From the NCBI RefSeq assembly GCF_014656355.1, contig NZ_BNCG01000018.1, positions 1 through 61,674 of the forward strand: a stretch of 61,674 bases of DNA, in the 5' to 3' direction. This document shows positions 1 to 8,257 of this stretch, one piece after another. Made by a program: the position numbers and the translations under genes. Every line of letters begins with the position of its first letter. The stretch's first letter is position 1. The notes under the pieces are model-generated. The model did not search any database and had not been told where the DNA came from. It saw only the letters and a list, made by a program, of their open reading frames with translations. Source of the DNA: Camelimonas fluminis. GTDB taxonomy: Bacteria > Pseudomonadota > Alphaproteobacteria > Rhizobiales > Beijerinckiaceae.

Positions 1-210
1 AGCGCCATACACGTAGTTGCTGTTGTTGTTGTTGGTATTCCAGGCGTAGCCAGCGTTCACGCCGACGTAGAAGCCGGTCCAGGTGAACACGGGAGCCACG
101 ACGACCGGGGCAACCGGAGCGTACTTACGCGAAGGCAGGTCAGCAGCGAAAGCGGAACCGGCGGCCAGCATGGTGGCGGCGGCAACGCCAGCAAGAAGAA
201 TCTTTTTCAT
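1..210 (-). CDS. Outer-membrane beta-barrel protein, Omp25/31-like, 3' part missing
   Basis: The window edge cuts this leftward gene; only the first 70 codons are present. The product starts with a clear Sec signal peptide ([18 protein letters not shown], then an Ala-rich site before ADLP). It continues into the Omp25/31 or Omp_b-brl opening, where a Pro/Val-rich stretch is followed by [16 protein letters not shown], the first beta strand. The ATG at 210 follows GGAGTGAGTG on the coding strand, a good ribosome site. The family forms small eight-stranded surface barrels in Hyphomicrobiales. An Asn-rich run (NTNNNNSN) lies in what is probably the first surface loop. The exact paralogue cannot be named from 70 residues. 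Confidence 0.85.
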   Translation of the reverse strand, partial: MKKILLAGVAAATMLAAGSAFAADLPSRKYAPVAPVVVAPVFTWTGFYVGVNAGYAWNTNNNNSNYVYGA

Positions 211-817
211 CACTCACTCCGTGTCTTTGCTTGCGATGGGACTTACGCCGCTCACCGCGAGTTATAGGCTCCTACACTGATCGCCGCTTCGCTGTCTGTA
301 ACACTCCAGCAACAGCGCCGACCGGTATTGAGGCAAGATCGTGACGCGACCATCTCCGGGGAGATTCGAGGTTGCGCCGAAATGCTCAAGGCAACGCGCT
401 CTTGCCCGGTTGCCGACGCCCTCATATCGCCATCACCGTGGAGATATGAGGGCGTCGTTGACGTCAACCTGGACAACTGCGTCGTAACCCGTCGCCTGTG
501 GCAACAGTCATACCCAAAATGCGGCCAAAGTGGAGCGAAACGTAGCGCGTTGGCTAAGGAGATATTAATCAGGTGTCTTTTGCTTGCAAATCAATCGCTT
601 ATGTTTGCCCCAACCCATGGGCGACTTCACGATTTCATCGTATCGCGCGCCGCATTCCAGGCTCAGGTCAAATACCGGCGACTTTTTTGCAACACTTTTT
701 AGCCCCCCGGAAACCACCCCGCGCGGATGACCAACGCAGCCTGCCGGCGCCGGACCTGCGCTTGCGAAATTCGCCAGCTCCGTGGCACTAGCAGCGCGAC
801 CGCCAGGCAGGACAGTG
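211..817. other. Divergent intergenic region with inverted repeats
   Basis: About 600 bases separate the outer-membrane protein gene (leftward) from the glycosyltransferase gene (rightward). Short open frames here have no plausible protein character and no ribosome sites. The notable content is a cluster of dyads at 352-468, annotated separately. The promoters of both flanking genes must lie here, but I could not place convincing -35/-10 boxes. Confidence 0.6.
414..468. repeat. 15-bp perfect inverted repeat followed by a 12-bp palindrome
   Basis: Bases 414-428 and 443-457 are perfect reverse complements (15 bp arms, 14-base loop). The next bases, 457-468, are the palindrome GTTGACGTCAAC. A weaker dyad, ATCTCC/GGAGAT, lies at 352-365. 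No T-run follows on either strand and both flanking genes point away, so a terminator role is unlikely. It may be an operator or a structured leader of the outer-membrane protein gene, whose start is about 200 bases away. Confidence 0.6.
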
Positions 818-1615
818 ATGACGCCGGAACAGACTCACATTTCCGTGTTTGTAATAGCCTTGAACGAAGCTGATCGCATCGGCCCCACGCTGGACGCCGC
901 CCGCAAGGTCACGGACGATCTGATCGTCATTGATTCGGGCTCGACCGATGGCACCCAGGAGGTGGCGCGCAGCCATGGGGCGCGGGTGATCCATAACGAC
1001 TGGCCGGGCTATGGCGAGCAAAAGCGTTTTGGCGAGGATCAGTGCCAGCATGACTGGGTGCTGAATCTCGACGCTGATGAAGTGATGCCGGAGGGGCTCA
1101 TCAACGAAATCAACGCGCTCTTCGCCCGTGGGACGCCGCAGTTCGACGCCTGGCGCATTCCCATCGCCGAAATGTTCCCGGGTGAGAAGGCGCCGCATCC
1201 GCTGGGCTTCTCACTGGCGCCCGTACGGCTGTACCGGCGTAGCGTGGGCCGCTATTCCCCCTCCCCCGTGCACGACCGGGTCGATTTGCCGGAGGGAACG
1301 CGCACCGGAAAGCTGCGCGGGGTGATTCACCATTATTCCGTGCGCTCGATCGGCGACCAGATAGCTAAGCTCAACCGCTACACCGACATGCTGGCGGCCG
1401 ATCTGGATGCGCGGGGCGCCCACGTATCGACCTGGCGGTTGCTGGCGGAATTTCCTGCGAACTTCCTCAAGGCCTACATTGGCCGGCGGCACGCCTTGCG
1501 CGGGGTCTATGGCTTCATGACCGCCATGAATTTCGCGTTCTACCGTTATCTGCGGGTGGCGAAACATGTTGAGCGGCGCCTGGTGGACAAGGCGCGCAAG
1601 GAGGGCAGGCTTTGA
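818..1615 (+). CDS. Family 2 glycosyltransferase, WaaE/KdtX type
   Basis: A 265-residue GT2 enzyme. Residues 8-16 form the first nucleotide-binding strand with FVIALNEADR; IDSGSTDGT lies near 38-46 and the metal-binding NLDADE at 83-88. The rest matches the WaaE/KdtX subgroup, which transfers a hexose onto the inner core of lipopolysaccharide at the cytoplasmic face of the inner membrane. The C-terminal part (residues 215-265) is basic and aromatic, as expected for membrane association. I chose the ATG at 818 because AGGACAG lies just before it; an earlier in-frame GTG at 782 has no such site. The sugar and acceptor cannot be told from sequence. It overlaps the next gene by four bases. Confidence 0.85.
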   Translation: MTPEQTHISVFVIALNEADRIGPTLDAARKVTDDLIVIDSGSTDGTQEVARSHGARVIHNDWPGYGEQKRFGEDQCQHDWVLNLDADEVMPEGLINEINALFARGTPQFDAWRIPIAEMFPGEKAPHPLGFSLAPVRLYRRSVGRYSPSPVHDRVDLPEGTRTGKLRGVIHHYSVRSIGDQIAKLNRYTDMLAADLDARGAHVSTWRLLAEFPANFLKAYIGRRHALRGVYGFMTAMNFAFYRYLRVAKHVERRLVDKARKEGRL

Positions 1616-1640
1616 CAGGGCAGGCTTTGACCGGGCAGGC
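1603..1640 (+). repeat. 15-bp tandem duplication across a stop/start overlap
   Basis: Units GGGCAGGCTTTGACA (1603-1617) and GGGCAGGCTTTGACC (1618-1632) are followed by a partial third copy (1633-1640). The repeat duplicates the TTTGA that holds the glycosyltransferase stop and the TTG start of the next gene, so the downstream protein begins with a repeated TGQALTGQA and has two equivalent TTG starts (1612 and 1627). Confidence 0.85.
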
Positions 1641-2406
1641 CCGGGCCCGTGAAGGCGCGAAGGCGGCGCTGGTGACCGGCGGCGCCAAGCGTATCGGCGC
1701 GGCGATTTCCATGGCGCTGGCCCGGCAGGGATACGCCATCGCCATCCACTGCAACCGATCCGAACAGGAGGCCGCCGACCTGGCCGCCCACATCCGCGCC
1801 GACGGCGGCAAGGCGGCGGTCGTACGGGCGGACCTGGAAAACGCCGTGGACACCGGGCGGCTCGTCAATGAAACAGTGGCGGCCATCGGACCGCTGACGC
1901 TGCTGGTCAACAGCGCCTCCCTGTTCGAGGCGGACGATATCCACGATCTCGACATCGCCCTGTGGGAGCGGCAGTTCGCCGTCAACCTGCGGGCGCCAGC
2001 GATTCTGGCCAGCGCCTTCGCCCAGGCGCTGCCGCCAGGCAGCCAGGGCGCGATCATCAATATTCTCGACCAGCGCGTCTGGAAGCCGACGCCGCGGAAT
2101 TTCTCCTACACGCTGACCAAATCAGCGCTCTACACCGCGACGCGCACCATGGCCCAGGCGCTGGCTCCGGCTATCCGCGTCAATGCGGTGGGTCCCGGGC
2201 CAATTCTTGCCAGCGAGCGGCAATCGCCGGACGATTTTGCCTGCCAGATCGCCGCCCTGCCGCTGGCGCGCCAGATCAGCCCCGATGAAATCGCCGACGC
2301 GGTGCTGTGGCTGGCGCAGGCGCGAAGCGTCACCGGCCAGATGATCGCGGTGGATGGCGGCCAGCATCTGGCCTGGCGCACCCCGGACGCGCTGGTGTGC
2401 GAATAG
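1612..2406 (+). CDS. SDR oxidoreductase, pteridine-reductase-like
   Basis: A 264-residue classical short-chain dehydrogenase. The cofactor motif TGGAKRIG is at 22-29 and the NSAS motif near 100-103. The catalytic residues look like the pteridine reductase set: Asp153 where most SDRs have Ser, Tyr166 and Lys170. The D/+13/+17 spacing matches that of PTR1 (Asp181, Tyr194, Lys198). That suggests NADPH-dependent reduction of a dihydropterin or dihydrofolate-like substrate, as for FolM, rather than a ketoacyl-ACP reductase. The start is TTG at 1612, overlapping the upstream stop, or TTG at 1627 within the tandem repeat. It is translationally coupled to the glycosyltransferase, a pairing whose logic is not obvious. 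Function by family inference only. Confidence 0.8.
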   Translation: MTGQALTGQARAREGAKAALVTGGAKRIGAAISMALARQGYAIAIHCNRSEQEAADLAAHIRADGGKAAVVRADLENAVDTGRLVNETVAAIGPLTLLVNSASLFEADDIHDLDIALWERQFAVNLRAPAILASAFAQALPPGSQGAIINILDQRVWKPTPRNFSYTLTKSALYTATRTMAQALAPAIRVNAVGPGPILASERQSPDDFACQIAALPLARQISPDEIADAVLWLAQARSVTGQMIAVDGGQHLAWRTPDALVCE

Positions 2407-2413
2407 GGTCCGC

Positions 2414-3214
2414 TCAGGCCAGCGCGATCGCTGAAATCAGCCGGCCGTAGTCGGCCTCGCCCCGATGGGTGGCGCGGCGGTAGCTGAAGAAGCGCGCCTC
2501 ATCGCCATAGGTGCACAGCCCGAGATCATGAAAAGCGCCGACGCCGGCCTGCGACAGCCGCGCGCCGATATAGGCCGGCAAATTGAACATGGCGTGGCCG
2601 TCGCGGGTTGACGGCCGGAAGAAACGGGCGTTGCCGGCGTCGGTTGCGGTGAAATTGCCGATGAATTCCGGCCCGACCTCGTAGGCCGCCTGGCTGATCG
2701 TCGGCCCCAGCACGGCGGTGACGCGGGCGCGCTCCGCGCCCAACGCCTCCATGGCCGCGAGGGTCGCTTCAAGCACGCCGGAAAACGCACCCTTCCACCC
2801 GGCGTGGGCGGCGCCCACCACACGGTTGTGCGCGTCGGCGAACAGCACCGGGCCACAATCGGCGGTGGCGATGGCCAGCCCGAGGCCTGGCGTGGCGCTA
2901 ACCATGGCGTCGGCGCGCGGACGCTGGTCCGGCGCGGCGGGCCACGGCTCCGTCGCCGTCACCACATCGGCGGAATGGATCTGGTAAAGGCTGAGCAGAT
3001 GCTCCGGCGCAACGCCCAGTTCGCCAGCCATGCGCTCTCGATTCCCCGTGACGGCGCGGGGATCATCAGCGGAGCCGAGGCCGCCGTTGAGCGATGCATA
3101 GAGCCCCTGTGACAGGCCGCCCTCGCGGGTAAAAAAGCCATGGCGGACGCCGGACGTCGCCGCGAGTTCCCGCGCCGTTATTTTCTCTGCGCTGTCTCGC
3201 GCTGTGCTCGTCAT
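2414..3214 (-). CDS. pgeF: Peptidoglycan editing factor PgeF (YfiH, multicopper-oxidase-fold)
   Basis: A 266-residue protein of the YfiH/DUF152 family. The metal/catalytic set is visible: His80 in QIHSADVV, Cys120 in TADCGPVLF and His137 in HAGWKG. In E. coli this enzyme removes misincorporated L-Ser from UDP-MurNAc peptides; other members have purine nucleoside phosphorylase-like activity. Third gene of the leftward lgt-midA-pgeF operon, its ATG overlapping the preceding stop as ATGA, with GAGGCGACC before the start. The gene converges on the SDR gene with only a few bases between. Confidence 0.92.
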   Translation of the reverse strand: MTSTARDSAEKITARELAATSGVRHGFFTREGGLSQGLYASLNGGLGSADDPRAVTGNRERMAGELGVAPEHLLSLYQIHSADVVTATEPWPAAPDQRPRADAMVSATPGLGLAIATADCGPVLFADAHNRVVGAAHAGWKGAFSGVLEATLAAMEALGAERARVTAVLGPTISQAAYEVGPEFIGNFTATDAGNARFFRPSTRDGHAMFNLPAYIGARLSQAGVGAFHDLGLCTYGDEARFFSYRRATHRGEADYGRLISAIALA

Positions 3215-4386
3215 GGTCGCCTCAGGGTTCGCACCAGGGATGGTTGCGGCATATGGGGCGCCTCGCGGCGCGGCGCCAGTCCCGGCAGCGGGCCAAGTTG
3301 CGAGGCCGCCACCGCCATCACCTTGAACAGCGCGCCCATGCCGCCGGCGTCGCTGGACGTGAGGCGGCGCAAGCCATCGTCGATGGCGCGGCGCTGTGGC
3401 TCACGGGCGTTGCGTTTGAGATGCTCGGCGCGGGAATTGGCGCCCAGCGCCCGGAGGAACGAGCCCTGTTCCACCGGTCCGTCCACCACGACGCCGCGCG
3501 ACAGCGCCGTGCGCGCCAGCGCGGCGAAGTCCACATGGGCGGTCAGATCGGCCTCGCCTGGCATGGCGAGCGGATGCACATACTGATGGCGACGCACCGC
3601 CTGCAGGGTGTCGCCCACGGCGCTGGCCACATGGCCGTAGTCGATGATCAGGGCGGCCCCGCCGAAGCGGCGCAGCCGGTCAGCCAGGCCGGCAAGCAGA
3701 TTGAGACCAGCGACGGCGAGTTCCATCACCGCGCCCTCCTCGCCAGCCAGCGTCTCCAGCGACGGCTCGGTTTCAGGATCAAGACCGAACGCCAGGCCGC
3801 CGTCCGGGGCCAGCCCCACCACGCGTTCGCGCCAGCCGTCCGGCGCGCGGACATACTGGCGCACCGGCAGGGCGTCGAAAAATTCATTGGCGATGAGGAT
3901 CATCGGCCCCTCGGGCACGTCCTCGACGCGATCACGCCACGCCACGGGGATCGATGACAGCTCGCCCTCGGCCGACAGCGCCTGGCGCTGCAACTGGCGC
4001 AGCACCGGGCTGGTCTCGATAAGGTTCAGGCGCACGGCGTTGCGGAACGACGGCGCCACGCGGGCGGCGCGCAACGCGTCGGCCATCAGCGCGCCGCGCC
4101 CTGGCCCAAGCTCGACGAAATTGATCTCGCGCGGACTGCCCATCATGCGCCAGACCTCGGCCGACCACAGGCCGATCAGCTCGCCGAAAATCTGCGAGAT
4201 ATCCGGAGCGGTGATGAAGTCGCCGTCCGTGCCGAAAGGATTGCGCGTGGTGTAGTAGCCCAGCGTGGGATGGCCGAGGCACAGGCCCATATAGCGCTCG
4301 ACGGGCATTGGCCCTTCGAGGGCGATGGCGCGCACGATGTCGCGCCCCAGAGCAGTGGCGGGCGGACCGCCTGGCCGGGCGGTCAC
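3211..4386 (-). CDS. Class I SAM-dependent methyltransferase, MidA/NDUFAF7 family
   Basis: A 391-residue COG1565 protein. Early residues carry the family signature PMPVERYMGLCLGHPTLGYY and GDFITAPDISQIFGELIG. The SAM site FVELGPGRGALMADALR follows, then ANEFFDALPVRQYV. The mitochondrial relative NDUFAF7 dimethylates an arginine of a complex I subunit; the bacterial target is not settled. An open frame extends to 4503, but a GTG at 4386 preceded by GGGGGAG overlaps the lgt stop as GTGA, so I chose that start. Middle gene of lgt-midA-pgeF, coupled on both sides. Confidence 0.9.
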   Translation of the reverse strand: MTARPGGPPATALGRDIVRAIALEGPMPVERYMGLCLGHPTLGYYTTRNPFGTDGDFITAPDISQIFGELIGLWSAEVWRMMGSPREINFVELGPGRGALMADALRAARVAPSFRNAVRLNLIETSPVLRQLQRQALSAEGELSSIPVAWRDRVEDVPEGPMILIANEFFDALPVRQYVRAPDGWRERVVGLAPDGGLAFGLDPETEPSLETLAGEEGAVMELAVAGLNLLAGLADRLRRFGGAALIIDYGHVASAVGDTLQAVRRHQYVHPLAMPGEADLTAHVDFAALARTALSRGVVVDGPVEQGSFLRALGANSRAEHLKRNAREPQRRAIDDGLRRLTSSDAGGMGALFKVMAVAASQLGPLPGLAPRREAPHMPQPSLVRTLRRP

Positions 4387-5279
4387 GTCGCTCCCCCGGT
4401 TTTCTGCTGCGCCGCGTCGGCCCGCGCCGGGCCCGCCGGACGGGTGCGCCCGGAGAGCGCCAGCCAGAGCAGAAGGACGCCGGCAATGAACACGGGAATG
4501 CACAACAGCATGCCCATGGTCAGGCCGCCCTCGAGGAAGTTGACGCTGCGCCCGAGCAGGAACCCCAGTTGCGGATCGGGCTCGCGGAAGAACTCACAGA
4601 CCGTGCGGGCGATGGCGTAACCGATGGCGAAGACGCCGCTGACGACGCCTGGACGGCGGAAGCCGGCGAGGCGCACGGCGATCGACACGGCGACAAACAG
4701 CAGCAGCCCCTCGCCGACCGCTTCATAAAGCTGGCTGGGATGGCGCGGCAACGGGCCGCCATAGGGGAACACCATGGCCCACGGGACGTCCGGCGCCGGC
4801 CGGCCCCACAGTTCGCCGTTGATGAAATTGGCGATGCGGCCGAGAAACAGGCCGATGGGCGCCACGGCGCTGGCGACATCGCACATGGCGAGGGCCGGGA
4901 GTTTGCGCTGGCGCGCCAGCAGGCACACGCCCAACAGCGCGCCGGCAAGGCCGCCGTGGAACGACATCCCGCCCTTCCACACCGCGAAGATCGACAACGG
5001 ATCAGCCAGATATTCGTGAAAATTGTAGAAGAGCACGTAGCCAATACGGCCGCCCAGCACCACGCCCAGGGCCACATAGACCAGCATGTCGTCGAGATCG
5101 GCGCGGGTCGGCCGGCGCACGTCGCCCCACAGGCCTGGCGCGGCGATCAGCCGGCGGGCGTAAAGCCAGCCGCCGACCAGCCCGACGATATAGGCCAGCG
5201 CATACCAGCGCACCGACAGCGGACCGATGGAGAAGATAACCGGATCGATGACCGGAAACGGTATGGCCAGGACAGGCAT
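4383..5279 (-). CDS. lgt: Prolipoprotein diacylglyceryl transferase
   Basis: Lgt moves the diacylglyceryl group of phosphatidylglycerol to the lipobox cysteine of prolipoproteins, the first step of lipoprotein maturation in the inner membrane. The 298-residue product has about seven membrane segments and the family motifs: WYALAYIVGL near the start, SFHGGLAGALLG and RIANFINGELWGRP, which contains the essential signature Arg and Asn. The start at 5279 gives MPVLAIPFPVIDPV, the usual N-terminus; a GTG at 5297 would add six residues. First gene of the leftward operon with the MidA-type methyltransferase and pgeF. Confidence 0.95.
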   Translation of the reverse strand: MPVLAIPFPVIDPVIFSIGPLSVRWYALAYIVGLVGGWLYARRLIAAPGLWGDVRRPTRADLDDMLVYVALGVVLGGRIGYVLFYNFHEYLADPLSIFAVWKGGMSFHGGLAGALLGVCLLARQRKLPALAMCDVASAVAPIGLFLGRIANFINGELWGRPAPDVPWAMVFPYGGPLPRHPSQLYEAVGEGLLLFVAVSIAVRLAGFRRPGVVSGVFAIGYAIARTVCEFFREPDPQLGFLLGRSVNFLEGGLTMGMLLCIPVFIAGVLLLWLALSGRTRPAGPARADAAQQKTGGAT

Positions 5280-5591
5280 GGGCGGACCAGCACTCACGGA
5301 TCAGGAACAGGGGCGCAAAAACACGCGCGAAAACAGCCCGATCCAGGGCTGACGGACGCGCGCGCCGCCACTGTGCCCGTGCGCGCCGTCAGGTCAAGCG
5401 TTGCGGTCAGGGATTGAAAGCGATCGGGCGCGAGGGAACCCGGCCCGTGCCTCGACCGCAAGGCCCGCCGGATGACGGCGCCTGACTGGCTGGCGGCGCA
5501 TGATCGCCCTGGCTGGCGGCGACTGGTTGATGTGATCGCCGACGCCGACTATCTAATCGGGACACCCAGGGCCCGCGCCGGAGGAACGACC
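5280..5591. other. Divergent promoter region lgt / ubiK
   Basis: About 310 bases separate the leftward lgt operon from the rightward ubiK gene. I see no further gene, repeat or convincing promoter box. The only local feature is the GGAGGAACGACC ribosome site just before ubiK. Confidence 0.5.
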
Positions 5592-5891
5592 ATGCCGATT
5601 GGTTCGAACAGGCTGTTTGATGAACTGTCCCGTCTGGCGACCGACGCCATGGGCGCGGCCGAGGGCGTGCGTCGCGAGGCCGGCGCCGTGGCGCGCGGCC
5701 AGATCGATCGCCTGACCCAGACGCTTGATCTGGTGTCGCGCGAGGAATTCGAGGCGGTGCGCGACATGGCGATCGCCGCCCGCGAGGAGAACGACCGGCT
5801 TGCCGCCCGCATCGCCGCCCTGGAGGCGCAACTGGGCGAAGCGCGTCCGGTAGCCCCGGCGGCTGACGCGACCGACGCGCCAACCGACTGA
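5592..5891 (+). CDS. ubiK: UbiK-family ubiquinone biosynthesis accessory factor
   Basis: A 99-residue BMFP-domain protein (YqiC/UbiK). It is almost wholly alpha-helical; a C-terminal coiled coil at about 55-85 (EEFEAVRDMAIAAREENDR) is followed by an Ala/Pro/Asp tail. The E. coli relative is needed for efficient aerobic ubiquinone-8 synthesis, acting with the UbiJ-containing complex. GGAGGA sits eight bases before the ATG at 5592; the open frame extends further upstream without a ribosome site. It starts the rightward ubiK-ybjN-proC series opposite lgt. Confidence 0.88.
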   Translation: MPIGSNRLFDELSRLATDAMGAAEGVRREAGAVARGQIDRLTQTLDLVSREEFEAVRDMAIAAREENDRLAARIAALEAQLGEARPVAPAADATDAPTD

Positions 5892-6383
5892 GCGCGGCCG
5901 GCAGGACGGCGGCTTTCCACTGATTCCATTTGGGAACTGGCCGTTTCGCGCCCGGAGCGGCGCGGGATGGCGGGCGCGCATGCGGCGTGATCGCGACCGC
6001 GCGTCCGTTCATGTGGACAACTGACCGCCCCAAGGTTCGCCTTGCCGCAAACACCGCCTGGTTTGTGGACAGCCCGGGTGGGGCGGTTGTGGGGGCGACG
6101 GGAATCCCTGACTGTTTGGGCGTTGTTCGCAGGAACAGCCCTGCGCGATATAGTGAAAATACAGGTGATTCGTCCGCTTCGGCCCTCGGGGCGGAGGCAA
6201 TTCCGGAAATGGGGCTGTGGCCGCCGCTGCCGGAGCTGTTGTGCGGACGGCGCCTGTCCTGGCGAATACTCCGGCTCACCCGGCGTTTCACCGGCTGCCG
6301 GACGGTTTCTTACGCGTCGCTGTGTTTGCGCGGGCGGTCGCCTGCGCGGGACACTCCCTGACCTCCAGGCCGAGGGCCCCGGC
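5892..6383. other. Intergenic region without a recognisable gene
   Basis: About 490 bases between ubiK and ybjN. An open frame covers 5930-6361, but its product (Arg/Ser/Pro-rich, no domain) and lack of a ribosome site argue against a gene. An AT-richer patch at 6148-6170 (GCGATATAGTGAAAATACAGG) could hold the promoter of ybjN, but I could not define it. Confidence 0.45.
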
Positions 6384-6887
6384 ATGACCTACACCGATTT
6401 CGACGTTATCAGCCGCACCGAGCATCCGCTCGACGTGCTGGAGCGGCTCGCCGCCAGTCAGGACTGGGCGTTCGACCGTGATGACGATGACGAGTTGTCC
6501 GTCACAGTGGGCGGCAGCTGGGCCGAGTACCACGTCGCCTTCACCTGGGTGCCGGAAGTCGAGGCGCTGCATATCGCCTGCGGCTTCGATCTGAAGGTGC
6601 CCGAACGGCGCCGCAATGAAATCATGACCCTTGTCTCGCTGATCAACGAACAGCTCTGGCTGGGGCACTTCGACCTGTGGGCCTCGGAAAGCGTGGTGAT
6701 GTACCGGCACGGGCTGCTGCTGGCCGGCGGCGCCGAGCCAACCCAGGGCCAGTGCGAGGTGTTGATGACGACCGCGCTGGAAGCCTGCGAGCGCTATTAC
6801 CAGGCCTTCCAGTTCGTGCTGTGGGCTGGCAAACCGGCGCGCGAGGCGCTCGACGCCGTGCTGTTCGAAACCCAGGGCGAAGCCTGA
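6384..6887 (+). CDS. YbjN domain-containing protein
   Basis: A 167-residue YbjN (DUF1790) protein. The fold resembles type III secretion chaperones; the E. coli relative affects motility, stress tolerance and biofilm when over-produced, with no known biochemical activity. Typical features are the acidic start (EHPLDVLERLAASQDWAFDRDDDDEL), the central strand YHVAFTWVPEVEALHIACGFDL and the C-terminal helix with ALEACERYYQAFQFVLW. The ATG at 6384 follows a GC-rich stretch with no strong Shine-Dalgarno. Its place between ubiK and proC is conserved in Hyphomicrobiales. Confidence 0.85.
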   Translation: MTYTDFDVISRTEHPLDVLERLAASQDWAFDRDDDDELSVTVGGSWAEYHVAFTWVPEVEALHIACGFDLKVPERRRNEIMTLVSLINEQLWLGHFDLWASESVVMYRHGLLLAGGAEPTQGQCEVLMTTALEACERYYQAFQFVLWAGKPAREALDAVLFETQGEA

Positions 6888-7275
6888 GTTTCGCGGCGCT
6901 GGTTTGAAGTTGAGCAGGGAAAAGCCCACCCTGATGCCCGGGTTTTCCCCTTTGCCCGCCGCCCCTCCTGTCTGGCCCCCGGAAAGCAACCGCTTCGATC
7001 ATGAGACGCGGCCGCGACGGGATGGAAGGCGTCGATGCCTGCGACCATGATATTGGAAGACGGGAATGGGGATGGAATAACGGTGACCGCCCCGCCGGCT
7101 CTCGCCGCTTATCTGCTGGTGACGGCCCGCCTGGTTCCGCCCGGTTCGATCGGGACGGCGCCCGTCCGGTCGGCCAGCGTCATTGGGGACTCGCCATTCA
7201 GCCGGCGGCGCTTTTGCTCTAGACGGGGAATGATCCGTTTTCGCCACGGACGTTCAGGCAGCAACGAGGCATATC
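6888..7275. other. Intergenic region ybjN-proC
   Basis: About 390 bases. A terminator-like hairpin lies at 6917-6949. The stretch 7050-7260 holds no convincing open frame. The proC ribosome site (GAGG) ends the region. Confidence 0.5.
6917..6949 (+). terminator. Terminator-like hairpin after ybjN
   Basis: GGGAAAA (6917-6923) pairs with TTTTCCC (6943-6949), and CCC (6925-6927) with GGG (6940-6942) across a one-base bulge. It starts 30 bases after the ybjN stop. The following run is CCCTTTGCCC, so the T-run is weak. Confidence 0.5.
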
Positions 7276-8097
7276 ATGGAGCAGTTTCCCGCGTCCCTCA
7301 TTCTCGCAGGCGCCGGCCGCATGGGCGGCGCCATGCTGGAGGGCTGGCTTGAGGGCGGGCTTGCTCCGGCCAGCATCCAGGTCATCGAGCCGCATCCCTC
7401 TGAAGCGCTGACCACCCTGGCGCAGCGGACCGGCTTCCAGCTCAACCCGCCCGTCGCCAGCCTGCGCCCGGCGCGGGCGCTGGTGCTGGGAATCAAACCA
7501 CAGATGCTGGCCGAGGCCGCCCCCGCGCTCGCCCCGCTGGCCGGACCAGAAAGCCTTGTGCTGTCGATCCTCGCCGGCAAGACCCTGGCCAATCTGGCGG
7601 CGGCGTTTCCGCAGGCTGGCGGAATTGTGCGGGTCATGCCGAACCTGCCGGCCTCGATCCGGCGCGGCGTCAGCGTCGCCGTCGCCAATGCAGGCATTGA
7701 TGCGCCCCGACGGGCCGAGGCCGACGCGCTGCTGCGCGCCGCCGGCGATGTGGAATGGGTTGCCGACGAGAGCCTGATCGACGCGGTCACGGCGGTTTCC
7801 GGCTCCGGGCCGGCCTATGTGTTCCATCTGGCGGAGGCCATGGCGCAGGCTGGCGTCGCCGCCGGCCTGCCGCGCGATCTGGCTGAACGACTGGCGCGCA
7901 AGACGGTGATTGGCTCCGGCGACCTGATGCGGGCGTCCGATGCATCTGCTTCGGCCCTGCGTGAAGCCGTCACCTCGCCCGGCGGCACCACATTCGCCGC
8001 CCTGCAGGTGTTGATGCGCGACGGCGACGGCATGCCAGCGCTGCTGACGGAAGCCATCGCGGCCGCCGCCAACCGCTCCCGCGAACTCTCCGGCTGA
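7276..8097 (+). CDS. proC: Pyrroline-5-carboxylate reductase
   Basis: ProC reduces 1-pyrroline-5-carboxylate to L-proline with NAD(P)H, the last step of proline synthesis, in the cytoplasm. The 273-residue product has the N-terminal Rossmann motif (LAGAGRMGGAM), the central KPQ segment (LGIKPQMLAEA), the VRVMPNLPASI motif and the C-terminal signature AVSGSGPAYVFHLAEAMAQAGVAAGLP. Length is normal. A GAGG lies seven bases before the ATG. Followed by a TetR regulator and a CsaA-like gene, an order common in this bacterial group. Confidence 0.95.
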   Translation: MEQFPASLILAGAGRMGGAMLEGWLEGGLAPASIQVIEPHPSEALTTLAQRTGFQLNPPVASLRPARALVLGIKPQMLAEAAPALAPLAGPESLVLSILAGKTLANLAAAFPQAGGIVRVMPNLPASIRRGVSVAVANAGIDAPRRAEADALLRAAGDVEWVADESLIDAVTAVSGSGPAYVFHLAEAMAQAGVAAGLPRDLAERLARKTVIGSGDLMRASDASASALREAVTSPGGTTFAALQVLMRDGDGMPALLTEAIAAAANRSRELSG

Positions 8098-8162
8098 GGC
8101 CGCCGCCATATTGCCGGCGCCGGCATGCGGTTGACTGGCTGCCTGCCGATGTCGGCCCGCGG

Positions 8163-8205
8163 GCGTTTGCTCGCAGACGTTTGTTTGCGGACGTTTGGAC
8201 GTTTG
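8163..8205 (+). repeat. Direct repeats of GACGTTTG before the tetR-type gene
   Basis: GACGTTTG occurs at 8176-8183, 8190-8197 and 8198-8205, with a near copy (GCGTTTG) at 8163-8169. They lie 50-95 bases before the TetR-family start at 8258. Most TetR operators are inverted repeats, so this could be regulatory or just slipped-strand repetition. Confidence 0.55.
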
Positions 8206-8257
8206 CTTGTGAGGCAATGGTTCCAACGCCGGCTTACGCCCAGAAAGGAACCGCGCC

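Noticed and set aside
5930-6361. Possible gene between ubiK and ybjN
   Set aside because: No ribosome site, no domain, and odd amino-acid composition.
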